DNA from: an uncultured Oscillospiraceae bacterium
GTDB taxonomy: Bacteria > Bacillota > Clostridia > Oscillospirales > Oscillospiraceae
Length of the DNA: 49,308 bases
Direction of reading: 5' to 3'
Assembly (NCBI GenBank): GCA_947631845.1
Contig: CANRMY010000013.1
Span: forward strand, 1-49,308
Made by a program: the position numbers and the translations under genes. Every line of letters starts with the position of its first letter. Position 1 is the stretch's first letter. The notes under the pieces are model-generated. The model was not told the origin of the DNA. It worked only from the letters and a program-made list of their open reading frames with translations, and made no database searches. This document shows positions 8,097-16,301 of the stretch, in pieces.

Positions 8097-9479
8097 ATGC
8101 TTTCCAGATTTATCGGGGACCGGAAATTTTACAGGACCGCTATGGCGGTGACGGTGCCCATCATGATCCAGAATTTCATCACGAACTTCGTCTCGCTCCT
8201 GGACAACCTGATGATGGGGCGCATCGGCACGGCGCAGATGAGCGGCGTGGCCATCGTTAATCAGGTGCTGTTCGTCATCAACCTGTGCATCTTCGGGGCG
8301 GTGTCCGGGGCGGGCATCTTCACCGCCCAGTACGCCGGAAGCGGGGACCAGGAGGGCGTGCGGGCCACCTTCCGCTTCAAGCTCCTGACGGTGCTGGGCA
8401 TCACCGCCGTGGGGATCGGGGCGCTTCTCTGTTGGGGCGACCAGCTGATCCGGCTGTGGCTCCAGGGGGAGGGCAGTCCGGAGGAGGCGGAGCGGTTCCT
8501 GCAATACGGCAAGGCGTATCTGGCCGTGATGCTCTGGGGACTGCCGCCCTTCGCCCTCTCCAACGTCTACTGCTCCACCCTCCGGGAGAATGGCGAGACA
8601 GTGGCCCCCATGACCGCCGGGATCGTGGCGGTGGGGGTGAATCTTTTCCTCAACTATGTGCTGATTTTCGGCCATTTTGGCGCGCCGGCCCTGGGCGTCC
8701 GGGGCGCGGCCTGGGCCACGGTGATCTCCCGCTGGGTGGAGCTGCTGCTGGCCGCCGGCTGGACCCATCTGCATCCGGGCAAAATGCCCTTCGCCAGGGG
8801 GCTTTACAGGACGCTGAGGGTCCCCGCCGCCCTGGCGGGACAGATCTTCCGCCGGGGGATGCCCCTCCTGCTCAACGAGACGCTGTGGGCGGGCGGCATG
8901 GCGGTGTTGAACCAGTGCTGGTCGGTGCGCTCCCTGGACGTGGTGTCCGCCGTGAACATCGAATCCACCATCTGGAACGCCATGAGCGTGGCCTTCATGT
9001 CCACCGGCAGCGCCGTGGGGATCATCATCGGGCAGAAGCTGGGGCAGAACGAGGACAGGGACAGGGTCATGGACGAATTTTGCCGGCTGACGGCCTTCTC
9101 CCTGGCGCTGAACATCGTCACCGCGGCGCTGATGATCCTGGCCGCCCCCTGGTTCCCCAGGCTCTACGCCACCACGGAGGCGGTGCGGGCGCTGGCCGCC
9201 CGGTTCATCCGGGTGCAGGCGGTGATCCTGCCCTTCTACGCCTTTACCAACTGCTGTTATTTCGCCATGCGCTCCGGCGGCAAGACCGTCATCACCTTCC
9301 TCTTTGACTCGGTCTTTGTCTGGTGCGTCAACGTGCCCCTGGCCTACGGCCTCAGCCGGTTCACCGATCTCCCGGTGGTGCCCATGTACGCCCTGGTGCA
9401 GGGCACGGAGGCGGTCAAGTGCCTCATCGGCTTTTTCTTCATCAAAAAGAGGGCCTGGATGCAGAACATCATCGTGTGA
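8097..9479 (+). CDS. MATE-family efflux transporter
   Basis: A 460-residue membrane protein of the multidrug and toxic compound extrusion family, which exports cationic or xenobiotic compounds by sodium or proton antiport. About twelve hydrophobic segments are visible. Typical features are the N-terminal VTVPIMIQNFITNFVSLLDNLMMGRIG and the two-fold repeat, with the second half beginning near residue 240 (RRGMPLLLNETLWAGG). I chose the ATG at 8097 because GGAG sits 8 bases upstream; a GTG at 8088 would overlap that site. It is probably transcribed with, or just after, the lipoprotein gene. Substrate cannot be read from sequence. Confidence 0.93.
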   Translation: MLSRFIGDRKFYRTAMAVTVPIMIQNFITNFVSLLDNLMMGRIGTAQMSGVAIVNQVLFVINLCIFGAVSGAGIFTAQYAGSGDQEGVRATFRFKLLTVLGITAVGIGALLCWGDQLIRLWLQGEGSPEEAERFLQYGKAYLAVMLWGLPPFALSNVYCSTLRENGETVAPMTAGIVAVGVNLFLNYVLIFGHFGAPALGVRGAAWATVISRWVELLLAAGWTHLHPGKMPFARGLYRTLRVPAALAGQIFRRGMPLLLNETLWAGGMAVLNQCWSVRSLDVVSAVNIESTIWNAMSVAFMSTGSAVGIIIGQKLGQNEDRDRVMDEFCRLTAFSLALNIVTAALMILAAPWFPRLYATTEAVRALAARFIRVQAVILPFYAFTNCCYFAMRSGGKTVITFLFDSVFVWCVNVPLAYGLSRFTDLPVVPMYALVQGTEAVKCLIGFFFIKKRAWMQNIIV

Positions 9480-9499
9480 TTACCGCAGTATAAAAACAG

Positions 9500-9536
9500 G
9501 GCCGGAGGCGAACCTCCGGCCATGTTTTATTTTTTT
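9500..9536. terminator. Bidirectional terminator between the MATE gene and porB
   Basis: ggccggagg and cctccggcc pair around cgaa, with T-rich sequence on the plus-strand 3' side (9524-9536) and A-rich sequence on the other. It serves two convergent transcripts. Confidence 0.85.
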
Positions 9537-9544
9537 CAGCGCGG

Positions 9545-10480
9545 TCAGGACTGGGAGCAGCGGTTGAGAAGCTCGGCCCATTTGCGGTCTACGTAGTCCT
9601 GGGCGGCCTCGATGGTCCACTCGTTGCCGGGCTTGAAGCAGTGCTTGAAGCGGCCCTGGAGGCGCATGAACTCCTCCACGGGGAGCTTCTTTTTGGGCTC
9701 GTAGCTGAGGATCCACTTGCCCTCCACCACCTCGTAGAGGGGCCAGACACAGGTCTCCACGGCCATCTTGCAGATCTGGGGCAGGAGCTCGGCGGAGTAC
9801 TGCCAGCCGCGAGGGCAGGGGGCCATCACGTTGACAAAGGCGGGGCCGGGGGTGTAGATGGCCCGGTGGGCCTTCTCGTGGAAGTCCTTGAAGTTGCCGA
9901 TGAAGGTGGTCTGGGCCACGTAGGGGATGTTGTGGGCGGCCATGATCACGGTCAGATCCTTCTTCTCCTGCTTCTTGCCCAGGGACTCGGTGCCCACGGG
10001 GGTGGTAGTGGCGTTGGCGAAGCGGGGGGTGGAGCTGGAGCGCTGGATGCCGGTATTCATGTACGCCTCGTTGTCGTAGCAGAAGTACACCATGTCGTGG
10101 CCCCGCTCCATGGCGCCGGACAGGGACTGGAAACCGATATCGTAGGTGCCGCCGTCGCCGCCGATGGTGATGAATTTGTATGCCTCGTTAAGCTTGCCCT
10201 TCTTGTGCAGGGCCTTGCAGGCGGCCTCCACGCCGCCGCAGACGGCGGAGGCGTTTTCAAAGGCGGAGTGGATGTAGCTGTCCTCCCAGGCGGTGTAGGG
10301 GTAGAGGAAGGAGCTGACCTCCAGGCACCCGGTGGCGTTGCAGATGACGGCCTTGTCCCCCTCGTTCAGGGCGCGGGTGATGCCGCGGCAGACGATGCCC
10401 GCGCCGCAGCCGGCGCACAGCCGGTGGCCGGGGGCGAACCGTTCGGGCTTGGAAAGCTCGACCTTATGATTGTAAGCCAT
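9545..10480 (-). CDS. porB: 2-oxoacid:ferredoxin oxidoreductase, beta (TPP-binding) subunit
   Basis: A 311-residue beta subunit of the pyruvate/2-ketoisovalerate ferredoxin oxidoreductase family. It holds thiamine diphosphate and cluster-ligating cysteines: HRLCAGCGAG near residue 20, and the TPP/Mg motif GDGGTYDIG near 108 with NEAYMNTG near 138. The enzyme interconverts a 2-oxo acid plus CoA with acyl-CoA, CO2 and reduced ferredoxin. It is the last gene of a four-gene operon with alpha, delta and gamma subunits. The upstream isoleucine-type T-box argues for a branched-chain substrate; sequence alone does not separate Por from Vor. Confidence 0.93.
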   Translation of the reverse strand: MAYNHKVELSKPERFAPGHRLCAGCGAGIVCRGITRALNEGDKAVICNATGCLEVSSFLYPYTAWEDSYIHSAFENASAVCGGVEAACKALHKKGKLNEAYKFITIGGDGGTYDIGFQSLSGAMERGHDMVYFCYDNEAYMNTGIQRSSSTPRFANATTTPVGTESLGKKQEKKDLTVIMAAHNIPYVAQTTFIGNFKDFHEKAHRAIYTPGPAFVNVMAPCPRGWQYSAELLPQICKMAVETCVWPLYEVVEGKWILSYEPKKKLPVEEFMRLQGRFKHCFKPGNEWTIEAAQDYVDRKWAELLNRCSQS

Positions 10481-10481
10481 C

Positions 10482-11681
10482 TCAAAGCACCTCCTCTTGA
10501 TTGCTGCGCTGGCCGAAGTGGATGTACCGGGGGCCGGTCTCGCCGGTCTCCACGATCTTCAGAAGATGCCGGTAGACCTTCTCAATGTCCTCCACCGCGC
10601 AGTCACGGCCGGCCAGACCGTAGACCACGTCGATCATCTTCGGGGGATTGGGCAGGTCGTAGCAGGCGGAGCGCGTTTCGGCGAACAGGGGGCCGCCGCA
10701 GCCGGAATAGCCCTCGCTCTTGTCCATGACGGCCACGGCCTTCACGTTTTTGAGGGCCTGGGCCAGCTCCTCCATGGGGAAGGGCCGGAACACACGGATC
10801 TTCACAAGGCCGGCCTTGACGCCCTGGGCCCTCAGCTTTTCGACGCAGGCCTTGGCGGTGCCGGCGGTGGAGCCGATGAGCACCAGGGCCACCTCCGCGT
10901 CCTCCATGCGGTACTCCTCAAAGAAGCCGTACTTACGGCCGAAGGTCCTTTCAAAATCGGCGGCCACGTCCAGGATCACCTTTTTGGCGTTCTTCATGGC
11001 CTCGGCCTGCATGACCTTGTGCTCCATGCAGAAGGGGCAGGAGTCGTAGGGCCCCACGGCCAGGGGGTGATCCCGGCCCACCAGGGCGTGCTCGGGGCGG
11101 TACTCGCCCACGAATTTTTTCACGTCCTCGTCGGACTCCAAAAGGATGTTTTCCACCGCGTGGGAGGTGATGAAGCCGTCCTGGCAGATCATGATGGGGA
11201 GCCGGACGGAGGGGTGCTCGGAGATGCGCATGGCCTGGAGGTAGTTATCATACGCCTCCTGGTTGTTCTCGGCGTAGATCTGGAGCCACCCGGCGTCCCG
11301 GGCGCCCATGGAGTCGGAGTGGTCGTTGTTGATGTTGATGGGGCCGGTCAGCGTCCGGTTGACGCAGGCCAGGGTGATGGGCAGGCGGCTGGAGGCGGCC
11401 ACGTAGAGGACCTCGTACATGAAGGCCAGCCCCGCGGAGGAGGTGGCTGTCACGGCCCGGGCGCCCGCCGCGGCGGCGCCGATGCAGGTGGACATGGAGG
11501 AGTGCTCGCTCTCCACGGTGACGTACTCGGTGCCCACCTTGCCGTCGGCCACGTACTGGGCGAAGTACTGGGGGATCTCGGTGGAGGGGGTGATGGGGAA
11601 GGCGGCAAACACGTCGGGGTCGATCTGCCGCATGGCGGTGGCGATGGCCTCGTTGCCGGAAAGACGTTCACGGATGCTCAT
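10482..11681 (-). CDS. porA: 2-oxoacid:ferredoxin oxidoreductase, alpha subunit
   Basis: A 399-residue alpha subunit. The N-terminal domain contacts TPP of the beta subunit (GNEAIATAMRQIDPDVFAAFPITPSTEI, ESEHSSMS). The C-terminal transketolase-like domain carries VLIGSTAGTAK near residue 265 and ends in RYIHFGQRSNQEE. AGGAGG lies upstream of the ATG; it overlaps the delta subunit gene by four bases (ATGA) and lies one base from porB. The subunit order gamma-delta-alpha-beta is normal for archaeal and anaerobic bacterial enzymes. Confidence 0.93.
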   Translation of the reverse strand: MSIRERLSGNEAIATAMRQIDPDVFAAFPITPSTEIPQYFAQYVADGKVGTEYVTVESEHSSMSTCIGAAAAGARAVTATSSAGLAFMYEVLYVAASSRLPITLACVNRTLTGPININNDHSDSMGARDAGWLQIYAENNQEAYDNYLQAMRISEHPSVRLPIMICQDGFITSHAVENILLESDEDVKKFVGEYRPEHALVGRDHPLAVGPYDSCPFCMEHKVMQAEAMKNAKKVILDVAADFERTFGRKYGFFEEYRMEDAEVALVLIGSTAGTAKACVEKLRAQGVKAGLVKIRVFRPFPMEELAQALKNVKAVAVMDKSEGYSGCGGPLFAETRSACYDLPNPPKMIDVVYGLAGRDCAVEDIEKVYRHLLKIVETGETGPRYIHFGQRSNQEEVL

Positions 11682-11989
11682 TGGTGTACCTCCTGTTCCA
11701 TGGTGATGGCCTGGAAGGGGCAGACCTTCCAGCAGATGCCGCAGCCCTTGCAGTGGTCATAGTCGAAATCCGTCCGCTTACCCGCCTTCACGGGGATGGA
11801 GGAGTCGGGGCAGAAGGGGGCGCAGAGAAGGCACTGGCGGCACTTTTGGGGATCCCACACGGGCCGGTTGGAGCGCCATTCGCCGGTTTTCGTAAGCCGC
11901 GAGGTGCCGCCCTCGTAGATCTCTCCGCCGGGGGTCATCTCCTGCCAGGGGGACTGTTCGTTGATGTTTTCGGCCTTTTGGAAACTCAT
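11678..11989 (-). CDS. porD: 2-oxoacid:ferredoxin oxidoreductase, delta (2[4Fe-4S]) subunit
   Basis: A 103-residue ferredoxin-like subunit that passes electrons from the TPP site to ferredoxin. Two cluster motifs are visible: CRQCLLCAPFCPD near residue 52 and HCKGCGICWKVCP near 80. GAAGGAGG precedes the ATG, and both ends overlap their neighbours by four bases, so all four subunits are translationally coupled. Confidence 0.95.
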   Translation of the reverse strand: MSFQKAENINEQSPWQEMTPGGEIYEGGTSRLTKTGEWRSNRPVWDPQKCRQCLLCAPFCPDSSIPVKAGKRTDFDYDHCKGCGICWKVCPFQAITMEQEVHQ

Positions 11990-12567
11990 AAGCCGCGCAC
12001 CTCCTTCATGGATTCTATGAGACAGTTCATGTTGCCCTCGATGACCTGGGGCTTGGTGGCGAATTTGTGGTGGAAGGACGCCTCCATATCGGCGATGAAC
12101 TGGTCGGGATCCAGCACGCCGCTGACCTTCACGATGGCCGCCAGCATGGGCGTGTTGGGGAAGTACCGGCCCAGGTACCGCTCGGAGATCTTCCTGGCGT
12201 CGATGGTACAGACCTTCCCGGTATAGCCACGCAGGAGGGGCCGCAGCTCCTCCGGCTCCCGGGGGGAGTTGATGACGATGGCCCCCTCGGGATCCAGGCC
12301 CGCCGTCACATCCACGGCGTGGAGGAGGGATTCGTCCACCACCACAACATAGTTGGGGTTATAGATGTTGGAGTGGATGGTGCAGGGAACGTCGCTGATG
12401 CGGTTGTAAGCGGTGATAGGCGCGCCCATCCGCTCAGGGCCGTATTCCGGGAAGCCCTGGACGTGCTTGCCGGAGGCAAAGGCGGCGTCGGCCAGCAGGA
12501 GACAGGCCGTCTTGGCCCCCTGCCCGCCCCGCCCGTGCCAGCGGATCTCGGTCATGGTTTTGTTCAT
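11986..12567 (-). CDS. porC: 2-oxoacid:ferredoxin oxidoreductase, gamma subunit
   Basis: A 193-residue gamma subunit, first gene of the operon. It begins EIRWHGRGGQGAKTA, the family signature, and continues VQGFPEYGPERMGAPI near residue 40. I chose the ATG at 12567: GAGG lies 7 bases upstream, and the longer frame to 12660 runs through the T-box terminator and is not translated. The gene follows the T-box leader by about 20 bases. Confidence 0.93.
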   Translation of the reverse strand: MNKTMTEIRWHGRGGQGAKTACLLLADAAFASGKHVQGFPEYGPERMGAPITAYNRISDVPCTIHSNIYNPNYVVVVDESLLHAVDVTAGLDPEGAIVINSPREPEELRPLLRGYTGKVCTIDARKISERYLGRYFPNTPMLAAIVKVSGVLDPDQFIADMEASFHHKFATKPQVIEGNMNCLIESMKEVRGL

Positions 12568-12587
12568 GGAACTACCTCTTTTCATTG

Positions 12588-12848
12588 AAAAAAGCGCCCG
12601 CCCCGTAAAGGGACGGACGCCATAAGTTGACACCGTTGTACCACCCGTTACTGCGTACACGACGATACGCGCCTCCTGTAACGGGGAGAACCGTCAGCGC
12701 CTACTCCAGATCTGTTTGGGGCTGAAACTCCGGAGTGATATTCGGACAGGCCCTCCGGCGCCGGATTTCCACCATCCACCGGCTCTCTGCGGCCTCGGGC
12801 AAGCCTACTGTCTCCATCATCGTCTTTGCTTCTTTAAATTGTGCTTCG
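12588..12848 (-). promoter_or_regulatory. T-box leader, probably isoleucine-specific
   Basis: On the minus strand the leader shows T-box landmarks in order. A Stem I distal region (AGAGAGCCGG, then TGGTGGAAATCCGG) spans about 12755-12787. The specifier region GAATATCACTCCGGAG is at 12728-12743, with codon ATC (Ile) at 12737-12739. The T-box core GGGTGGTAC is at 12638-12646. A competing terminator, gcgtccgtccc/ggggcgggcgc plus six U, spans 12588-12620. The bulge base after UGG is U, which pairs with discriminator A, as in tRNA-Ile. Uncharged tRNA-Ile should stabilise the antiterminator and switch the downstream oxidoreductase operon on. Overlapping readings (TAT, TCA) are possible, so the Ile call is inference from alignment to known specifier loops. 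Confidence 0.88.
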
Positions 12849-12849
12849 T

Positions 12850-12878
12850 ATTGTACCCCTCGCCGGCGGCGCTGTCAA
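12850..12878 (-). promoter_or_regulatory. Sigma-A promoter of the T-box/2-oxoacid oxidoreductase operon
   Basis: On the minus strand: TTGACA (12873-12878), exactly 17 bases, TACAAT (12850-12855). Transcription should begin near 12843, just before the first T-box stem. The -35 box overlaps the stop codon of a small zinc-ribbon ORF. Confidence 0.88.
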
Positions 12879-13009
12879 GGTACATCTTTGACAAAAAAGA
12901 CTGTTCTCCGCGCCGAAAATCCGGTTTTATCATAAAATTCAGGGGAAATCGGGAGCCGCCAGCTATACCCCTCCTCCATCTGGGCGCCGCATCTGAGACA
13001 CTTTCTCAC
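12875..13009 (-). CDS. Small zinc-ribbon-like ORF, possibly truncated
   Basis: This 44-codon ORF starts at GTG (13007-13009) with GGGAGAGG about 10 bases upstream. It begins VRKCLRCGAQMEEGY, resembling the N-terminal half of small clostridial zinc-ribbon proteins (CxxCG...), but the second CxxC pair expected in such proteins is absent. The TGA stop is inside the TTGACA box of the next promoter. It follows the methyltransferase by 19 bases. It may be a remnant whose 3' half was replaced when the T-box operon arrived. Expression is unproven. Confidence 0.35.
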   Translation of the reverse strand: MRKCLRCGAQMEEGYSWRLPISPEFYDKTGFSARRTVFFVKDVP

Positions 13010-13028
13010 GGCCTTCGCCTCTCCCGCT

Positions 13029-13925
13029 TTACGGTCTTCCGCAGATGATCCAGGGGGCGGGCTCGGCGTCGAAGGTGTTTTTGGAGGTGAGCTTGGAGAC
13101 GGAGATCTGCAGCGCCTCCACGTCCGACAGGCCGTATTGGCGCAGACGGTCGGGCAGGGAGGCGGCGCACCGGAAGTCCAGGGTGTAGACGACGAACTCC
13201 ATGGCGGGGTTGAGCTTCAAAAGGCACTCCATCTCCCGCTCCATGCTGGCGGAGGCAACCAGGAAGGTGAGCGCGGGTACCGGCAGGCCCTCCAGGGTCT
13301 TTTCGTCCACATGGTCGATGACGGTGATGTTGTTGAGGCCGAACTGGTGGGCGTTCTCCTCCACGGTGCGGCGGTCCCGCTGGCTGTACTCCACGGCGAT
13401 GACCGTGCCCTCCGGGGCCAGGATGGCCGTCTCCACGGCGATGGAGGCCCCGCCGATGACGCAGACCGTGTCGGCGCTGGAGACGTGCATCTTGTTCAGG
13501 ATCACCGCCCGGATCTCGCTGCCCACATAGTGGACGGAGCCCCGGAAGAAGTCGGAGTTGCGCATACCGATCTTGGTGGTGGAGCGGGCGTTGGGGTTCA
13601 GGATCAGCATCCCGGCGGAGGCGTTGATGCCCCGGTTGATCATATCCTTCACCTGGGAGTGGAGAATGGGCCCTGTGGGTTCTGAGCCCTCGTTATACCA
13701 GACGTCGCACTCCCCCAGGCCCGCGTCCCACATGCGGTAGAAGATGTCCGGGTGGCCCGCCTCGGTGAACACCAGCACGGCGGGGCGGGATTCCACCGTG
13801 GGGATCAGGTTCTTGTTCTTGCGGGTGATGTCCAGGATCTTGACCTTCTCCAGATCCACCTGCATGTTTTCGGCGAAATAGGTGAGCCAGGCCAGAATGT
13901 GGGCGTTGGTGAACATGTTTTCCAT
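13029..13925 (-). CDS. CbiE/CbiT-like SAM-dependent methyltransferase
   Basis: A 298-residue protein whose C-terminal half matches the CbiT (cobalt-precorrin methyltransferase) pattern: FFRGSVHYVGSEIRAVILNKM leads into the SAM-binding VCVIGGASIAVETAILAPEG near residue 165, with AVEYS as the acidic ribose-binding end of strand 2. The N-terminal half resembles a degenerate CbiE. No other cobalamin-pathway gene is in the window, so its real substrate is uncertain. The ATG at 13925 has GGAGGG 6 bases upstream; the upstream ORF extension to 14030 lacks one. Confidence 0.7.
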   Translation of the reverse strand: MENMFTNAHILAWLTYFAENMQVDLEKVKILDITRKNKNLIPTVESRPAVLVFTEAGHPDIFYRMWDAGLGECDVWYNEGSEPTGPILHSQVKDMINRGINASAGMLILNPNARSTTKIGMRNSDFFRGSVHYVGSEIRAVILNKMHVSSADTVCVIGGASIAVETAILAPEGTVIAVEYSQRDRRTVEENAHQFGLNNITVIDHVDEKTLEGLPVPALTFLVASASMEREMECLLKLNPAMEFVVYTLDFRCAASLPDRLRQYGLSDVEALQISVSKLTSKNTFDAEPAPWIICGRP

Positions 13926-14091
13926 GACGGTCCCTCCGAATGAAAAGATAGGGGTGCGCTTCCCGGAAACGGGCGATAAATCAAATAACGGGTATAAAAA
14001 TATTTTACCACATTTTTCTGGAAAACGCAACCGTTTCCGTCACGCGCCGCGAAAAAGCGCGGGGATTTTTTCATTCGGAGCGGCCCATCCC

Positions 14092-15468
14092 TCAAAATCC
14101 GCCGCCCGACCTGGCATCGTCGTGATATTGGGCCTGCGCCTCAAAGTATTCCGCCATCCCGCTGACCTCCACGGCGGGGACATAGGTTTGAGCGTAAGCG
14201 GTGCTGCCGTTTTCGGCCTGCCCCAGGGCTTTGTAAAAGACGTAAAAGGGCAAGGCACCGGTGGGAGTGCCGCCCGCCTCGTTCCAGGTGGTGATATAGG
14301 TGAGGCCCCAGGCGTCGTAGGTGTCGAAGGTCACCGCCTCCTGCTCCGCCATGCACAGCGGGCAGGAGTGGCCGCCGAACACCCAGCCCTTCCGGAGGTA
14401 TTCCTCCGCCTTCTCCAGGCCCATGAGAGGGCCATAGTCCTTCTCACAGTACCCCGCGCCGGGGGGAACGCGGCCCTGGCGGTAAGAGACGGTGACGATT
14501 CCCAGCACGCGGTCGCTGACAATGTCACCGGGGTAGTTTTCGGCGTTGTCAAAGCTCAGTTGGACGTAGTCGCTGACCGGCACATCCAGATACGCGTTCA
14601 GCGGGTGGGCGGACGCGTCGTAGAAATACACATCCAGCCACGCGGCCCCGTGCTCCGACCAGCTGTCGTAATGGCGGGATATTCGGATATCCGGGAGGCT
14701 GACGCCGAAAATCGCGGACAGCTCCCGCCGCAGCGGCTCCAGGGCGGCAATGATTTGTTCGTCGCTCAGACTCTGATCCACGGTCACCGGGACGCCGTTC
14801 AGGGCGAGGGGGCCCTCCGCGTGGGACAGGCTGAGATAATTGGCGTCCCCCTTCTGAAAGGCGATCAGCGGACAGCCGGGAACGTCAAAGTCCATCTCCG
14901 GCCAGCCGCCGAGCCCCTCCCGTGTGACAGCGGAGGGGACGGACAGACCCGCCGCCCCGGCAAGCCGGGGAAGGGTGCCGTTTGCGAAGTCCTGAAGCTC
15001 CGCGCTGTCGGGGGCCGTGTCCGGGGCCTCATAGCCGTACCCCGGCAGATACTTCGCCTCCGTCCTACGTATCCCCAAATACGACACGTCCGGCGCGTAG
15101 ACCTTCTGATAGGCGCGGGTGGCCGCGTCGCCCATCATTTTGACCTGCCGAAAGGCCGCGCCGGCCTCCTGGGCGGTCAGGGTCAGATGGGGGCTCACGG
15201 TGTCGTCCCCGGCGGTATCCGGGGGGAGCGTCCCGGCTGTGTCGGCATGATCGCCGGTGTCGGCGGTGACCGGCGGCCGGACGTCTACCGGACCGTGCGC
15301 GCGCCAGTACCCGTAGCCCGTCAGGCCCCCGGCGACGATCAGGGCCAGGCACGCCGCCAGGGCCAGGGGCCGCTTTATATTCTTTTTGGGCCTGGCGTCG
15401 GGGGCGGCCTGGAGAATAAATCTCCCGTCTATCCCGCCAAGCTCCGTGAGGATCGTTTTTCCGTTCAT
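14092..15468 (-). CDS. Membrane-anchored protein partnered with an ECF sigma factor
   Basis: A 458-residue protein that begins at an ATG overlapping the sigma-factor stop (ATGA). Residues 1-33 are basic and cytoplasmic, about 34-54 form one membrane helix (PLALAACLALIVAGGLTGYGYW), and 55-100 are an Asp/Thr/Pro-rich linker. The outside domain of about 350 residues is rich in Tyr and Asp and has one CPLC pair (GGHSCPLCMAE). I do not recognise the outer domain. By position and topology it is an anti-sigma factor or sensor for the upstream sigma gene; no zinc-finger anti-sigma motif is visible. Confidence 0.7.
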   Translation of the reverse strand: MNGKTILTELGGIDGRFILQAAPDARPKKNIKRPLALAACLALIVAGGLTGYGYWRAHGPVDVRPPVTADTGDHADTAGTLPPDTAGDDTVSPHLTLTAQEAGAAFRQVKMMGDAATRAYQKVYAPDVSYLGIRRTEAKYLPGYGYEAPDTAPDSAELQDFANGTLPRLAGAAGLSVPSAVTREGLGGWPEMDFDVPGCPLIAFQKGDANYLSLSHAEGPLALNGVPVTVDQSLSDEQIIAALEPLRRELSAIFGVSLPDIRISRHYDSWSEHGAAWLDVYFYDASAHPLNAYLDVPVSDYVQLSFDNAENYPGDIVSDRVLGIVTVSYRQGRVPPGAGYCEKDYGPLMGLEKAEEYLRKGWVFGGHSCPLCMAEQEAVTFDTYDAWGLTYITTWNEAGGTPTGALPFYVFYKALGQAENGSTAYAQTYVPAVEVSGMAEYFEAQAQYHDDARSGGGF

Positions 15469-16013
15469 AGGATGAAGCCCTCCTTTTCCAGGTGCTTTTT
15501 CAGATTTTTTCGGGCGCGGCAGAGGGCGCTGGTGACGGCGCTTTCGCTCAGGCCCAGGCTTTCAGCGATCTCCGCCACCGGGCAGGCGTACCAGTACCGG
15601 CGCAGGAAGAGGATTCGCGTCCGCTCCGGCAGGGAGCGGAGGAAGCCGTTCAGGGCTTCCCGCAGGGCCAGACTGTCCGCTGGGTCCCCGGCGGGGTCGG
15701 GGACGCACTCGTCCAGCTCCGCCGCCAGCGCCTCCGTGCCGCCGCGCTTTTGGGCCGCCCGCTTCTCCGCCATATCCAGGGCCAGATGGCGGCATACCGC
15801 GGCGGCGTAGGCCTTGAGGCTGTCGGGCCGCCTGGGCGGGATGGCGTTCCAAAGCCGCAGATACGTCCCGTTGACGGCCTCGGCGGCCTCCTCCCCGTCG
15901 CCCAGGATCCGTTGGGCGACGCCCCGGCACAGAGCGCCGTATTGACGTTCCGTCTCCTCCAGGGCGCGCTCCGAGCGCGACCAGTAGAGGTCGACAATCT
16001 CCCTGTCGGTCAT
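15465..16013 (-). CDS. ECF-type RNA polymerase sigma factor
   Basis: A 182-residue sigma-70 family protein with region 2 (residues about 20-95, ending LKAYAAAVCRHLALDMAEKR) and region 4 (about 125-178: LPERTRILFLRRYWYACPVAEIAESLGLSESAV then a recognition helix). AAAGGAGG precedes the ATG. It is cotranscribed with the membrane protein downstream. Target promoters are unknown. Confidence 0.9.
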   Translation of the reverse strand: MTDREIVDLYWSRSERALEETERQYGALCRGVAQRILGDGEEAAEAVNGTYLRLWNAIPPRRPDSLKAYAAAVCRHLALDMAEKRAAQKRGGTEALAAELDECVPDPAGDPADSLALREALNGFLRSLPERTRILFLRRYWYACPVAEIAESLGLSESAVTSALCRARKNLKKHLEKEGFIL

Positions 16014-16189
16014 CCCGACACCTCCTTTCGTGATCCTTGGAAGGCCTTCATCTGATTAGACGGAAAAACCCGCCCCGCCGTCACGGCGGGTGGAAAAATT
16101 TCTTTCGTTTCCCTTTTGACCCCTCCTGCCCGCCGGGTTTTATGCGTTTACCGTCGATGAATACACCGCGGCCGCTGATTGGCAGACGG

Positions 16190-16282
16190 TTTTTGACAAG
16201 CCGAGGCGGCGGGCCCTTGCGCCCGCCGCCTCAGCTTGTCAAAAAACTCAAACCCGGCGCGGCTTATGCGGCGCCGGGTTTT
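16190..16282 (-). terminator. Tandem hairpin terminators after the CBS-domain gene
   Basis: Two strong hairpins occur in series. The first met by the CBS transcript, at 16250-16282, pairs aacccggcgc with gcgccgggtt and is followed by a T-rich stretch on the minus strand. The second, at 16190-16246, is a long stem built from ttgacaagc and a ggcggcgggc arm. Both could stop transcription in either direction. Confidence 0.75.
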
Positions 16283-16301
16283 GAAAGGAGGGTGGACGGC
16301 G

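Noticed and set aside
13882-15810. 642-codon plus-strand frame
   Set aside because: It lies antisense to the methyltransferase and the sigma-linked gene pair, which show clear domains and start sites. GC-rich DNA gives long antisense frames throughout this window.
16062-16125. Short inverted repeat acccgcc/ggcgggt upstream of the first sigma gene
   Set aside because: It is a small stem with no U-run in a useful place and no clear gene end; I could not support a function.
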